A DNA stretch of 64,000 bases, taken from positions 18,582,607 through 18,646,606 of the forward strand of contig CM043877.1 of NCBI GenBank assembly GCA_023846275.1, in the 5' to 3' direction. The translations under genes and the position numbers were made by a program. Position 1 is the stretch's first letter, and the number at the start of each line of letters is the position of its first letter. The notes beneath the pieces were generated by a model that had not been told where the DNA came from, did not search any database, and saw nothing but the letters and a program-made list of their open reading frames with translations. This stretch comes from Vanilla planifolia (Eukaryota > Streptophyta > Magnoliopsida > Asparagales > Orchidaceae). Below, in pieces: positions 26,455 to 38,938 of the stretch.

Positions 26455-27479
26455 ATCTATCTCAATCACTAACATTGAAACCCTACCAAGCCTATACCTA
26501 AACTTCATTAACTTGGGACCCATCTATAAAGAATTAGTTGCTAATCTAACTAAGGTCATTCATGATAATATAATTAAAGATGGGTATCTTTTTCATGATA
26601 AGTAATTATGCATACTACAAACATCACTTATGGATTTCTTATTTTGAGAGATACATATAAAAGGACTATCTAGTCATTTTGGACAAGTTAAAACTATCAC
26701 AACCTTTGAAGATAGATTTTAATAAACATGAATAATATGACATGTCACTAGAATAGTTGTTGGGTATAAGACTTATATAGTTGCCAAACTTCATATCGAA
26801 AAATCGAAATCTATGTGCCATTGCCAGTACCATCACAACCATGAGAATACCTTATCATGGATTTTGTCTTTATACTATCCAAAACCTTTCAAAGACACGA
26901 CTCTTTATGGTGGTAGATTGATTTATAAAAATAGCTAGATTCATCCATTGCTTCACAACTTCTAATGCATTACATATTACTCAACTATTCTTTAATAAAG
27001 TAGTAGAGCTTTATGAGTTACCCAAGTCCATAATCACATATAAGAACATTTCACTTCATACTTTTAGAGAACATTGGTATTTTAAGGAAAATAAAATTCT
27101 TATCTGCCTATCACCCCCAAACTAATGATCAAACCAAGTAGTAAATCGTAGCTTAGTAAATTTATTATGATTTTTGGTAAAAGAAAATATAAAAATTTGG
27201 GATCTACAAGCATGCATGTAATAGTTTTGTTAGTAGGTCCATAGGAATGAGCTCTATTAAAGCCTATAATGAAAATAAATCTTATGGCATGGTCAACCTT
27301 ATCCTATTACCCATTTAAGCACACACATTCATGTCTACACTAGAGTGTTCACAATATACAAGGAAAGTTCATGAGCAAATTAATAAAAAAAAAATAAACC
27401 TCGAAATGAAAAGTATAAGAGATTGGCTTATGCACATTGTAAGCATAAAGAATTTTGAAAAAGAGATTCTGTAATGATC
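26455..27479 (+). pseudogene. gypsy integrase remnant, continuation after the solo LTR
   Basis: Starts with the right target duplication atcta (26455-26459). It carries the integrase of the element that began at 19083. IFVVVDRF-like sequence survives as decayed MVVD near 26905-26920, followed by SKMAHFI-type IARFIH near 26930-26950. AYHPQTN(D)QT-like sequence lies near 27105-27135. It is broken by stops throughout. A purine-rich stretch (gaaaaagagatt, 27467-27478) precedes the 3' LTR. Confidence 0.75.
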
Positions 27480-29506
27480 TGAATTAGGTCCAAAAAGTTT
27501 CCAATAAGAACTTGTAGAAGTTGCATGCAAGAGGTGTCGATCCAATCTGAATCTTAAGAAAGGTTAGACCAAAATGCATACACTAAGGAGCTACTAGATG
27601 ACTACGACATTAGAAATATTATCAATGCTGTCCTACAAGGAGCTAATTGTGATTCCCTATTAGCCATTTGAGTTGACATCCAGACAATTTTAGAGTGAAC
27701 CCTTATTTAAGTGTCCATTAGCTTACATGGTCTGAAGAGAAAGTAGATTAAAAAATACAAGATGATTAGACTACACTACTCAGAACTCAAAAGGGAAGAG
27801 TTATAACGACTAAACTCATATGCATAGGAGACTTAAGAGAGATAATCTAGAGTAGATTTATAAGAGATGAGTTTTGGTTGATCTAAGGAATTGGTTAAGA
27901 CATTGATTTAGATTTTCATAGGAGCCAATTAGACAAGTGCTGACACTTTTAGGTAATCAAGGTTTCCATGCTTCATGTGTAGGGTCAAGATTAAGAATAA
28001 TATTACATTCTAAGCTCAAAATTAACATAAAAGGACCCAAAAATTAACTCAATGGGGCACCTAGCCTGATAGTTGACATGAACCACTTTTGAATGAAACA
28101 GATAGGCAAATAAGTCTTCTAGGTTCAATCAAAATTTTAAATCTATGTGACAATGGAAAACACTTGGATCCTCTATGGAGCATCAACATGCATGACCAAC
28201 ACAACAACATAATAGTCTGTACCTCACAAATGAACTTGGACGTATTGATGTCATGCTAATCCACAGACCCACTCCGTGGCACACCAACTAGGATTCAACC
28301 AATGACACCATTGATGTCATGTCGACTAGTCAACTCAATCCACAAACATGCTAACTCTATTTGACCCATAACACTAGCAATTCCACACTAGCCCATCAAA
28401 TCAATCGATGACATGATGACTTGAATTGGACCCACGACACTAAAGATGCCATGTCGACCTATTAACTTAAAGTGGAACCACAATAACCTATGCTAACCCA
28501 GAACTGAAATATATCTTTTTCAAAAAGTTGTTTAGGCATAGCTTTGATCGAAGAACTTTTGGACCAAAATAGTAGCTTTTTAGAAAATTGTTTGGCAACA
28601 TGTTTGATCACGACTTTGCCAATAGATGTTTACAAAACAAATATATGAAATCGAAGCAATGACATTTTACAAAGTTGTTTCACAATAGATTTTAACCACA
28701 AATTTGTAATTTTATTTTCTTTTTTTGTCTTTTATGCTAAGAATTCCTTTCGAAGGTGTGGCCAACTCATTGGAAATGATGATTTTGTATGAATACAATT
28801 TTCATTATTCTTCACATCTTATTGTGGTCTAAAGTTGGTTGCAATAAAACTTTGATGTATTAATTCATTGGGGCTTCAATATTAGGAGTGTTGTGATGTT
28901 TAAGTGGTGAGATGTAATGCTAATTTATCTATGACCCTACGATATAACCCTCTTGTTATTGATTTATAATGTTTTCTTTAACTTTTTTGTTTCTTTTACT
29001 TTGTTCATTCCCTTTAATTTATTGTTTCCCTTTATGTTATTCCTTTTTCACTTTGTCACTTAAACTTTTCTCAAATTGTCACCGATTCCTATCATCACCC
29101 TTCTTACTCTTTGTGATTTTATTTTCTTAAATGTTTTGGAACACCCTTATAAGCAAGTTACTACGTTACTCTATGTTTTTTGTAAGGCATAATAAAGTCT
29201 TTCAATACTTTCAATCTATGCACATGTGACCTTTACTTTGTAATTTTCTATCTCATGATATTAGTTTATGAAACCCTTTTTTGAGGACCTCGTCTTTGCA
29301 CTATAGAAGAGGTTCAGGTCTAGTATATAGAGAAACCTCTACATGGCTTTAGGTCCTTTCTTGGCTATGATTTCCTTAGATGGATACCTCTTTTGTGTTG
29401 CTTTTTTGAATTTCATATATTTCTTTTTTTTACCACACTTCTTTATTCCTAATGTGTGTAGGTTAATCACTAAGCTACTCTTAATATTTGCATTTCTTAT
29501 CCAACA
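27480..29506 (+). repeat. 3' LTR of the plus-strand gypsy element
   Basis: Begins TGTAATGATCTGAA right after a polypurine-like tract and aligns with 19470-21000 from about 27950 onwards. The 3' end near 29498-29506 is approximate. With the 5' LTR it brackets a roughly 10.4-kb element, including the 2.4-kb solo LTR. Confidence 0.7.
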
Positions 29507-30262
29507 TCAAATATGATAACTACTTTGGCTTAGTATGCTCTTTGGAAGTTACTATTACTTCACTCATTCATCATAAGTTACATTACTATCAAGCACAGTA
29601 GACAAGATGGATACATTTTAGTCAAAACATATTGAACACATCATAGGCTCTGATCCTAATTCTTGTAACATATGATTGATCAACACTATTCATTTGAGTG
29701 CGTTGTTAGTCTTGGATAATTTCTTAATGACAGGTAGTTGGTACTATTCTAGATTACAACTTTTTTATTTGATATGATGTGGGGCTTTAAACATTTACAT
29801 TAGATAGACCTCCTCACACAACCTTATATTCATATGATGTTAGTCCCTTCCTAATCACCATTGGTATGATTCAACCAACACCTAATGAGCATATAGTACA
29901 CTTTGGTAGAGTACAAACAAAGTACAAATATTTAACCGCTCTTTATTTAGGTTCTTCAATGGACTCAAATGAGTCTCTAATCATACTCCAATGATGACTC
30001 ATTAATGTTGCTTAAATTATAGACCTTTAGTTTGAAAAGTGAAAAATCTATTTTTTCTAATCAGGCAAGTAAATTGGACCAACCACCATTCAATATCTCA
30101 TATCTGTATGATATAAGAACATTGTTTAATCATTTTGTATGTCATAATCACTTTTCTAATATGATATACTCAACAACCCTTGATTACTTGTTACATGCAT
30201 TCTATAAAGTAATCCTTGTATTTTCATGCTATCGATAAATTAGTTTTATTAAAAAACAAAAA
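29507..30262 (+). mobile_element. Probable 3' end of the LINE with poly-A tail
   Basis: No protein domain is recognisable, so this is either LINE 3' untranslated sequence or an unrecognised insertion. The right end (30248-30262) is an A-rich tail, aaaaaacaaaaaa, directly before the 14-bp target duplication. That is how a LINE should end. The open frame 30032-30238 shows no similarity to any family I know. Confidence 0.55.
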
Positions 30263-31460
30263 AATCCTAACATGATAGCAACTACTTATCTTTAATGTGA
30301 TTATTTAATTTAGCACGACAAAACAATATAAGGTTTCATTAAAACCAACTTAGGGTAGTATAAATCCTAACTTCTGCACTCAATTAAGTGCTTAGTATGA
30401 AATTTCAAGCACTTCACAATTTTCCATCAACCTAAGACTATAGCTTCCAATTTGTAAGAAAATACTTGATTTTTATCTCTTAACATGCGTCCATATTTAT
30501 GTGCAAGGCATGAGTATTCCTACCTCTTAAACAAATTAGAAGTCTATACTCTTTCGATCTCCTCCTCTTTATAGTTTTGGCTTTCAAGTCTCCTTCCTCC
30601 TCTTCTTTACTTTCAACCTTGGCCTCCTTGGCCTTCACAATTTGGACCTTCTTATGTTTTTCATTGCTAGGGTTCAAGAAACATGTCTAACCGTAGCATA
30701 TCATGTCTTTTAATAGCTAACATATCACAAAGGATTATCTCAAAAATCCAGCCCTATGCAAGTTTTTTTTCCAACCTTTTGATCTAGGGCATCTTAATTT
30801 CAATAGCTAAGATCAAGAGTAGCTAATTTGAAAATCATGGTTTATTTAGCATATCAAAATCATACTAGTACTATATTATTATCATATTTTATGATAAGAT
30901 AGATGCACTATTATCACTTAATAGTTATAGGGATCATATTACATGATATAGTATTCATACTTGTATTATATATTATGCACCAATAACTTATCATATCATA
31001 TAATTCTCTTATGTAGCACTTGGTTGTACATATAAGATTATTGTAATTTCTTTTCTCATTATTGTATTTGTATGAAATCATGCCTTCATACCAGTATGCT
31101 CAATATATAACTTAAATTGGCCCTATTTTCTACATTATCATACTTGTAGAATTTCATGATCGACTTAGAAAGATTAGTAATGAAGTTTTGTTTATTCGCA
31201 CTTGCATCTGATTATTACTGTTGGTAAAACATAATGTATGTTGATCAATATTGCACTATACAGTATTCATAACTGAGCATTTACATAGGTTTTTTTAGTC
31301 TTCATCATTTCATACAATCTTTTACTATTGTATTATATGATTTTCACCAAACATAGTTTGTAGAAATCAAATTTTATCACATGAATTTCATTAACATTTA
31401 AATGATAGATTTAAGCATGAATCATAGCACCTTTTGCTAGCAAACTTGAGCTATGTAAAA
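30263..31460 (-). repeat. 5' LTR of the minus-strand element, part 2, starting with the right TSD copy
   Basis: Begins with aatcctaacatgat (30263-30276), then follows 8212-8645 and 10773-11533 of the 3' LTR in order. It thereby proves both the LINE insertion here and the solo-LTR insertion there. The LTR start on the minus strand is near 31460 (decayed TTTTACATAGC). Lys/Glu-rich frame 30480-30677 is not a gene, because the same LTR position elsewhere is not open. Confidence 0.8.
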
Positions 31461-31954
31461 GTTTGGCTCACTCTCCTTTTTAAATGTGAGATCGAGGAGA
31501 TAAGAGCTTATGTAAAAGCCTATGATTGTGATATCTCATTGATCATCTAGTAGTTTGACAATTATTTGCATCTTTTTCTTAACAGTATGGATATTAATCT
31601 TATGACTTTAATAATTTAAGTTTTTAGACTTGGGTTTTATCAAACTTTATAATTAAACTTTATTTTTGGACATTACTATTAGCAGTTATAGTTTCATTTG
31701 CATGTGCCTTTGGTATCATGTGTATGTTAGTGTAATTTAGTAGGCTATCCTAGCTTAGAATGAACTCATCTTTAGATCAAATGTGTAAACATTTGGTAAA
31801 GTAGTATGTTTCATTATGGTAGTGCACCATAAGTATGCTGTTCAAATTAGAGAATCACAACTTTAAATTTGAATACCAAGCTTAATGATTGAAAGGTGAT
31901 TAACTTGTTGCACCAAGATATTTTTTTTAAATCCACCAAAACTTGAGTGTGATA
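31461..31954 (+). mobile_element. 3' LTR of the outer gypsy element, final part
   Basis: Homologous to the reverse complement of the LTR end at 4335-4600; for example 31846-31920 matches the reverse of 4390-4460. It ends in tgagtgtgata (31944-31954), a decayed GGGTGTGACA terminus. With 1224-4334 it gives a complete LTR of about 3.6 kb. Confidence 0.6.
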
Positions 31955-32900
31955 GTATGAGAATGATCCATCTTTATGAGTGTAAACCTTTATAATCTAT
32001 AAGTGAGTTAGTCATTGAACTCATCCTTGCATATGATCAAGAATTATACACGAAAATCTTGAGAGCTTAAAAAATTGGATTAGTGTTATTTGTACATGTA
32101 TGATATTAATCACGATCCATTGTGTTGAGAGATGAACTAATCAAAGTTATTTGGTAGGTCATATGATGTGCTTATAGTGACATTATTCTTGTATGATTCC
32201 TTATATTAGATAATATGTTTAGTTTAGAATAATAATGGCTAGTTTGGTTATTTCTTATAGAAATTACTATAGATGTTAGAGGGTTGATTATGATTATTAA
32301 AAAGCTTGAAATGTCTACATTAAGAGATGAAAACTTAGGAACAAATGTTAATTCTTAACGTTCATATCTTCGTTAAAAGGCTACAAATTGGAGCCATCAT
32401 TACTAAGAAAAGAGGAGAGTAAGGTAGTGGTTGCATACATTGGTCTCATCTTAACAAACCTTCTTTCTTCATTAAGATATGTCGAAATTCTCTCTTGCAT
32501 TGCTTTACTACTTTTCTAATACAACTTTTATATTAAGTTATGTAATTGGTTTCTTTGTGCCATCGTTAGGGTATTGTATTTGTTTCTTTTTATTGGTCTT
32601 TTGACCATGTTGTAGGTCTTTTGGACTATGTTTGTAGCATATTTTGGCCTTATGTTTAGTTTTTTAATCTAGTATTTTGTCCAGTGGTGAATGTAGATCT
32701 AGTTTTGGGTCAAATCATTTGAAAACTGTGTCTTTATCATGCTTGAACTCTTACAAAAAGTGTTTTCCTAGTTAAGATAGATTTTGTAAAACTTCTTTAA
32801 AAGATCGATTTACAAAAAGAAAATACCTTCATTGCTACATTTGTCAAATTAAAATTTTCTTAAGTTTGATGTTTACATAATTCAGTTTCTCTCTTATTGA
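31955..32900 (+). repeat. Ty1/copia LTR, 3' part (5' LTR of the copia element)
   Basis: Matches the 3' half of the copia LTR at 54474-56395: 32170-32260 with 55490-55590, and 32690-32790 with 56140-56240 (gatctag...gggtcaaatcatttgaaaac). It ends in an aattca..tct-type junction near 32880-32910, corresponding to gcaattcaccc near 56355. Its upstream part would lie left of the window, because the outer gypsy element inserted at 31954/31955. Confidence 0.55.
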
Positions 32901-35900
32901 CATCGTGCTTCTAATCTCTCCACACATAGTATGTTGGGATCCTTGTCAATGCATAAGGAAGGAAAAATAGAGAAAATAAGAAGAAAAGTAAGGGAATGAA
33001 TATAAATTAAGATTTTTGTCCCAAATTGACAATTGTGAATATATTATGTATTAAAAACTAAGCATTTTATGATAAACTATACACTATTTACTTGGTAGGA
33101 AACAAAAGGCAATGAAAAATTATAAAGGAATTATTCTAGAGAAATTAGGCAGGTAAACTAAAGTAATTATGCAATAAATTATTATTATATACCTTTGAAA
33201 ATGCATTAATATGAGAATGATAGCATAACATCAAATAATGATATGCATATGTTCTTATCTTATATAACATGTTATTAATGCCATGCAATTATGTGCAAAA
33301 AAAATAAAGTCTATGATTTGTATATTGCATTTTAATGGCTATAAGCACTAGAACATGAAATAAAAAAGTACAAATAAATGATCAATGACACTAGGTTACA
33401 AGGGTTTGATAATTTATCTTATGATATGGTATGAGATGATAAGTTGATGATGTAATTCTCCTATTACATTATCCTACAGTTTCATGATATTAATATAAGG
33501 CCTTGATAAAAAAATTAGCATCACACATTCTTCTTAATAAGTACTAATACATTGTATAGATCTTGACGAGTTAAGCTCCATTATCGCAATACTTTGTATA
33601 ACGTAATGATAGGTGGAGGTGTTATGATTGAGATTATTGGCAAGCTATGTTATGCTTATGACCTAAGGTCTTGATATGTAATAATACCAATAGATATGAG
33701 ATTGTAGGATCCTTTAGAGTACAAAAAATGGTTATTTAAGGAAATTAAGGTTTTATGATTTGAAAAATGTAAAAAGATAAAAAATATAAGAAATGATAAA
33801 AATAAAAAATAACATAAAAGAGAAACACTATTATTATATCCTTGATGTTGATCACAAAACCAAGCTAAGTTGACTAATGATTTGTTAAGGGTTATGAGCA
33901 TGTAGGATTAGATAGTGAATCCAGTAATTGAAAATGAGGATTAAGGCACAAGTACATTGGACTAGAATGAAATGAGAAGATCGTTATCCAAATATGTCTC
34001 AACTTTTATATCTTAAAGCCACTAGGTTTACTCTTTGAAGCATCACTAAATGACTTAGAGACCTTCATTTATAGTATTACTATGGTTATAAAATGTTAAT
34101 TTTTCCTTTATGCTTAATTGGTATTTTACTACCTTACTCATCTCATGCATTATTGTTAAATCCTTTGTTTATAAGTATTAACTCAAGAAGAGTTATATTA
34201 AGGCTTGTACAACATTATTATAAATCTTGCTAGATGAAATCTAAGTATTTAAATTAGCAAAATCATGCTTAAAACTATCCTAGTTTTACTACCTAATGAT
34301 CATATAATGTGATTCTCTATATCATACTTTTAGGTTCTAAACTTTAGGTTAAAGTATCAGTCATTTTAGAAGTTATCATGATATTATCAATGTATGATGT
34401 TTTCATCATATAGATGTGAAGGTAACCTAGCTTTAGAATATGAAGTGTAAAATTAGTCATACAATGTATCAGCTTTGTATAGTTTGAGTCTCCATTCTAA
34501 GAATTGAGTGATTATATGTATTATACTTAGATGACCTCTGGTTTGTATAGGTTTAACAAATATTTTCTCTTAGAACTAAACTAGAGAATACGTGTTAATG
34601 TGATTATACATGTATAATATATCCATCATATGAGTATGATTGTATAGTTATCTTAGAATAAGCAATTATAACTTGATTGAACTTCCTCCTATATAATGAT
34701 TAAGTCTGCTTCATGTGGTAGATAAGTGCTACATTATATAGTATAAAGTAGATTTTTGTATCTATATGATTCATCTCATTACAAAAGTTAGCTTAAATGA
34801 CATAGAATAGATTGTTATACAAATATAGTAAAATATATCATGTGAGTATGAAAATTCAATATTATGATTCTATGTTAGTTGCTCTCAGTTAACTTTAAAA
34901 TACATGCATGATTTTCAATCATAATGAAAAGTCTCATGAGGTTAGCTTTAGGTAAAACAAAGTATCATATAGTGGTGAACCATTATCAAACTTATGTGTA
35001 TCTATTTAAAATTAAGAAATGAATAAGAATGTGCTTATATAATCTAAGTGATTATCTACTATGATGGACTAAGAACTTCAAAGAAACACTTAGAACCTCT
35101 ATTTTACAGTATGACGTAAAGCATTGCACCTATATGAGATTCTTATAGAACCAAAAATACATGAGTCAAGTAGTCACATCATCAAGGTATTAGCTTTATC
35201 ATATAACTCTTAGGTACAATCCAATAAATGTACTTGTATGATGTATCACTAAAAGCTCTAATGGCTAGTCTAATCCATTTAGGAAAGTCAATTTAGCCAT
35301 TACACCAACCATATTCTAAATTTTTAAGAAAAATAGATAGTATTATTTTAAGAATAAAAAGATATATAGAATAACAACATAATTTTTTGCAATACTTTTA
35401 ATTGATTCATTTTAGTTGACAAGCTCTTCATTACTACAACTAGAGAATTTGTATTCTATTGCATTATCATTTAGGCTTGGGTTCATATTATTCTTCATAC
35501 ATTGATCATTGGTAACATCTTATTTAATATATTTAGTCATTATGCCATTTTTCCTTTAAGATATAGTTATTTATATAAATTGCTTTGAAATGTTATATAT
35601 CTTATTGTTTTTAGATGTTGTGTTTGAATCAAGCTATTGGCTTGACCAAGTGTAGCCAGTGATTAATCTCAATGAAGCTTTTGTCGGTCAAATTGATCAA
35701 AACAATGTGAGGGTCGTGGCCTACCCATCAATTCAGCAAAACACATTAGTAAATGGATGCCTGGTTAGATCAATCATGGCTAGATGTAGGCTAAATGTTG
35801 GTGACTGAACCACTTGAAATTTTGAAGTGTTTTAATACTTATTCTTTCCCATTTTTATTTTTTGTATAATTAATATAAAGAACTTTGAAACCTAAGAATG

Positions 35901-36257
35901 GTTTTCAAGAATTAAACCTATTTGGTTAAATTATTTTAGTCATTACTTCAACAACAAGAAGTTTGTATTAAATCATGGGCTTCACTAAAATTTGATATCT
36001 CTTTCTTAACTTCGAGTTTGAAGAAACTAAATATTTTTAATAAGAAAATTTATAAGACATAATTCACCCCTTATCTTATGAGCTATCAAGTTCCTTTCAA
36101 CTACAAGACGAAAGGCATAAAGCATATAAAATAAGCATGGATGATCACATTAGTGACTTTTTTAATTAGTACTTTTAAGATACCATTTATTATTTTTTTT
36201 ATTTCTACTTCACTATATATTGGTTGTTCGTTATTACATTTCATCTTATTTTACTAT
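32901..36257. other. Unassigned decayed repeat sequence with a copia-like LTR end
   Basis: No coding domain is recognisable. 34300-35250 is rich in palindromic ATCATAC/GTATGAT words, as in the LTRs here. 36055-36080 (ataattcacccctt) resembles the ends of copia LTRs, so a second copia-type LTR, plus strand, probably ends near 36070. Open frames at 33656-33901 and 36141-36440 are AT-biased chance frames. Confidence 0.4.
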
Positions 36258-37692
36258 CTGTGTGGCAACCTTACACCCTTTTATATTGGGATTGGTGCTA
36301 TGCCATTTTTTCTTTTACTTTTTTTCTTAAATTTTGAAAATGCATTCTATAAAACAAATACTTCAAAGCTATTTGTATTCTCAAAGTTTGAAAGCCATTT
36401 TAACACTATAATAGTAGTTTTATTATTTTTAAAATCATAATGGAAGGAAATTAAAAACTTTTCTATTATTTTAGAAATTTTTTTAATACCATCATAATGG
36501 AAGGCTAATCATGTCAAAACCAATTACTACTAAATATACCCATGCTAAATAAGTCCATAACAAGTTGACACAACAGCTTATATAACATAATAATAAAATA
36601 AAGCGACTAAATATTAAAGATTCTGTGAGTTATTCTCAGTGCTCTCCAATAGTTTCTTGTTATGTTTTATCTTAACTTAAAACTGATATGCCATAAATAA
36701 GTTGAGCTAACTATTACTAGATCAATGAAATATATATATATATATATATAATATGCAATGTTTGGGTCATGCATTTATTAAGTTAATCTCATATAATGAA
36801 TATAGGCATAACATGTGCTAAGAAATAGAATAAAAATGGCATTTATTATTTTAACTTTTACCTACTCATCATGTAATTTCTTTTATTTCTTTACTTTTAT
36901 GTTTTTCTCAAAGTTGGTTAAAGTAAGGTTTTTAATAATACATTTGGTCTGTTTTTCAAAAACATGCTATTCTAAGTAAAATAACCCAGATGATTGCTCG
37001 TTTGCTCATCTTTAGAGCATATTATTTTGGAAGGGTTGCCTCCATTTTGGATAGTCATTATTTCATTTTTAGAATCACACCACCCATTACCAACTTCTTC
37101 ATACCATTTTATTCATTTTCCTTTTTGATTTGTTTTAGAAATAAGGATTACCTTTTTTTTCTTTTTCTTAGTGTGGTTATTATCACAATTCATTTTGTTA
37201 GCCTATTATACACCACCTTTTAAAGAAAAAATAAGCATCTCATGCTAAATCATTCATAGCTAAGCATTATGCTAAAATATGTAAACATTGTAATATAAAC
37301 ATGGAAAATAGTCATCCTCAAATTTGATAAATTCAATTCATTACATATCAGGATTGTTAGGCACAAAAAAGTATTGCATCAAGTAGATGCATAGATATAC
37401 AAGCCTTCTTACCTTAATTTTTTATTGTAGTGTCCTCACCTTTGTTTGAATCTCAAAATGTGTGTTTTTTCATTATCATTTCCTTTAAGTACTCTATAGT
37501 GCTACAATGCTTTTCCTTAATTTTCCTGACTTGGTTGCATAAGATTCTTCTTAATTCCTTTGTCCAAATTTGAGGAGTCATCTAGTAGGATTTCTTCTTT
37601 ATCTAGGTTATCAACTACAATGATGTCTCATAAATGTTTTTTAAAACCTCTATAGCTAATGATCTTGACTCCTTTTATAACATCACTTGCAT
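36258..37692 (-). repeat. Gypsy-type LTR of ~1.4 kb, left copy of a direct pair
   Basis: Aligns along its length with 51820-53285, for example 36550-36620 with 52110-52190, 36900-37080 with 52470-52670, and 37430-37690 with 53010-53285. The minus orientation is inferred from the ggctcagtaga word shared with the LTR at 38939-43564. Both ends are approximate. A 20-bp (TA)n run lies at 36731-36750. The frame 36990-37223 is not conserved in the other copy. Confidence 0.6.
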
Positions 37693-38920
37693 AGTATTCA
37701 CTTCCTAGCCCTTCACCTTCCTCCAAACTATCATGTCCCTTCAATGGACTATTATCATGCCATGCCCAACCAAACAATTTGTATGAACCAACTTTGTAGC
37801 CTATAATGTTGATATCATGGTTATCTATCTATTGTCTCCAAAATAAATCAAGTGAACAATATTAGGCCTCTTAATCTAAACCATTTTTCTTTAGCAATCA
37901 AACACAATGCCATGCTAGATCATATAGTCCATGCCTAACATAAAATCAACAAAACGATAGGAACATAATGAACTTAGCCTTAAGGTAATGGCTGGGGATA
38001 ATTATAAAACCACGAACCACACGTTTAGCTAGGATCGCATTTCTAGAAGGCTATTTCAACTTCATTAGTGATCATAGCTGATTATTGTTGCACTTATTTC
38101 TCTCTTAACTAACTCAATAATAAAAGAGCATAATAAACCTATGTTAAGGAAAACAACAAAACTAATATTACTAAAAACTATACTAGTGATTATATTGAAT
38201 GCCTTAATAAAATCCCATTATCTAATAAAATGGGTCACTATTAAAATCCTCTAAAAGAAAAGTCAAGTTTCTTCAAGAATAGCTCACATTAGTTCCCCTA
38301 TAATGGCTCCAGCTTAGAAGCTTATCTAATCAAGTATTCGAGTCAGGAATAAAAATTTATACTTAATATCTACCCTTATCTAAGGTATGCCAACTCCCTC
38401 CTTTGAGCCTCAAATAACTTTGGCACAAAAAATTTATGTTGGGATACCCAAGGGCAAAGTCTAGCGCTGACCTCACCATGAAGTATCTACTTTCCCATTT
38501 AAAACAAAGGTCATACATTCTTTTGAGTAGTGTGCCCTAATGCATCTAATAACTCTTAAACATGGGTTATTTAATTATTGACAACTACAAAGTCAATAAT
38601 GCACACAAATATTTGTGATTTCAATCACAAAAATGTCTCAACCAATGTTCCTCTAAGGACTCAAGCTATGCCTGGAGTGTCATAACCTAAGAAAATCGAT
38701 CAACTATGAGCTCTCCTTGGGCAACTTCACAACCTAATAAGCCTGTTAAGCAATAACACTTGTTTTGACCATCTTATTAAAGGAAAAGTACCATAGAAAG
38801 TTACTCAAGACAAAATTAGATTTCAAAATTAATATTTCTAAATTGACTATTCTTAAGTCTTATTCTACTCACCTTAATAAGCCTAAGCCTAATATTCTTA
38901 ATATTCCATAACTCTCACCT
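37693..38920 (-). pseudogene. Gypsy gag-protease remnant
   Basis: On the minus strand, after the PBS at 38921-38935, the sequence should code leader and gag. The recognisable part is protease: DFMLGMDYMI then HGIVFDC near 37890-37950, matching the FDVILGMDWL...HA.VDC block, followed by YFGDNR. It is broken by stops, and pol is missing beyond it where the 1.4-kb LTR begins. It belongs to the element whose 5' LTR is 38939-43564. Confidence 0.65.
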
Positions 38921-38935
38921 AAATTATGATACCAA
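38921..38935 (-). other. Primer-binding site (initiator-Met tRNA type)
   Basis: The minus strand reads TTGGTATCATAATTT. The first nine bases are perfect for the initiator-Met PBS (TTGGTATCA) and the rest is decayed. It lies 3 bp from the LTR end TGTCACACCC (38939). Confidence 0.75.
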
Positions 38936-38938
38936 GTC

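Larger units (their letters stand above)
4335..31460 (-). mobile_element. Minus-strand Ty3/gypsy element with ~5-kb LTRs, inserted in the outer LTR and itself heavily invaded
   Basis: Two direct copies of a roughly 5-kb LTR flank a short, deleted internal region. One lies at 4335-11533 and the other at 13909-31460, each interrupted by later insertions. The PBS (13891-13905) next to the right copy and the PPT (11534-11546) next to the left copy show that transcription ran leftwards, so the right copy is the 5' LTR. The outer LTR resumes at 31461, which shows that the element is an insertion. The candidate target duplication (4330-4334 atttt; 31461-31465 gtttg) is not convincing, so the ends may be off by a few bases. 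LTR divergence is large, which implies an old insertion. Confidence 0.75.

Noticed and set aside
30480-30677. Lys/Glu-rich 65-codon minus-strand frame
   Set aside because: It lies in a gypsy LTR, and the homologous stretch near 8440-8640 is not conserved as a protein.
4330-31465. Target duplication for the large minus-strand element
   Set aside because: The flanks atttt and gtttg agree at only three of five bases. The insertion is inferred from continuity of the outer LTR instead.
36141-36440. 99-codon hydrophobic frame that could look like a membrane protein
   Set aside because: T-rich DNA gives Phe/Leu/Ile-rich frames by chance; the homologous LTR copy near 51830 does not keep the frame.
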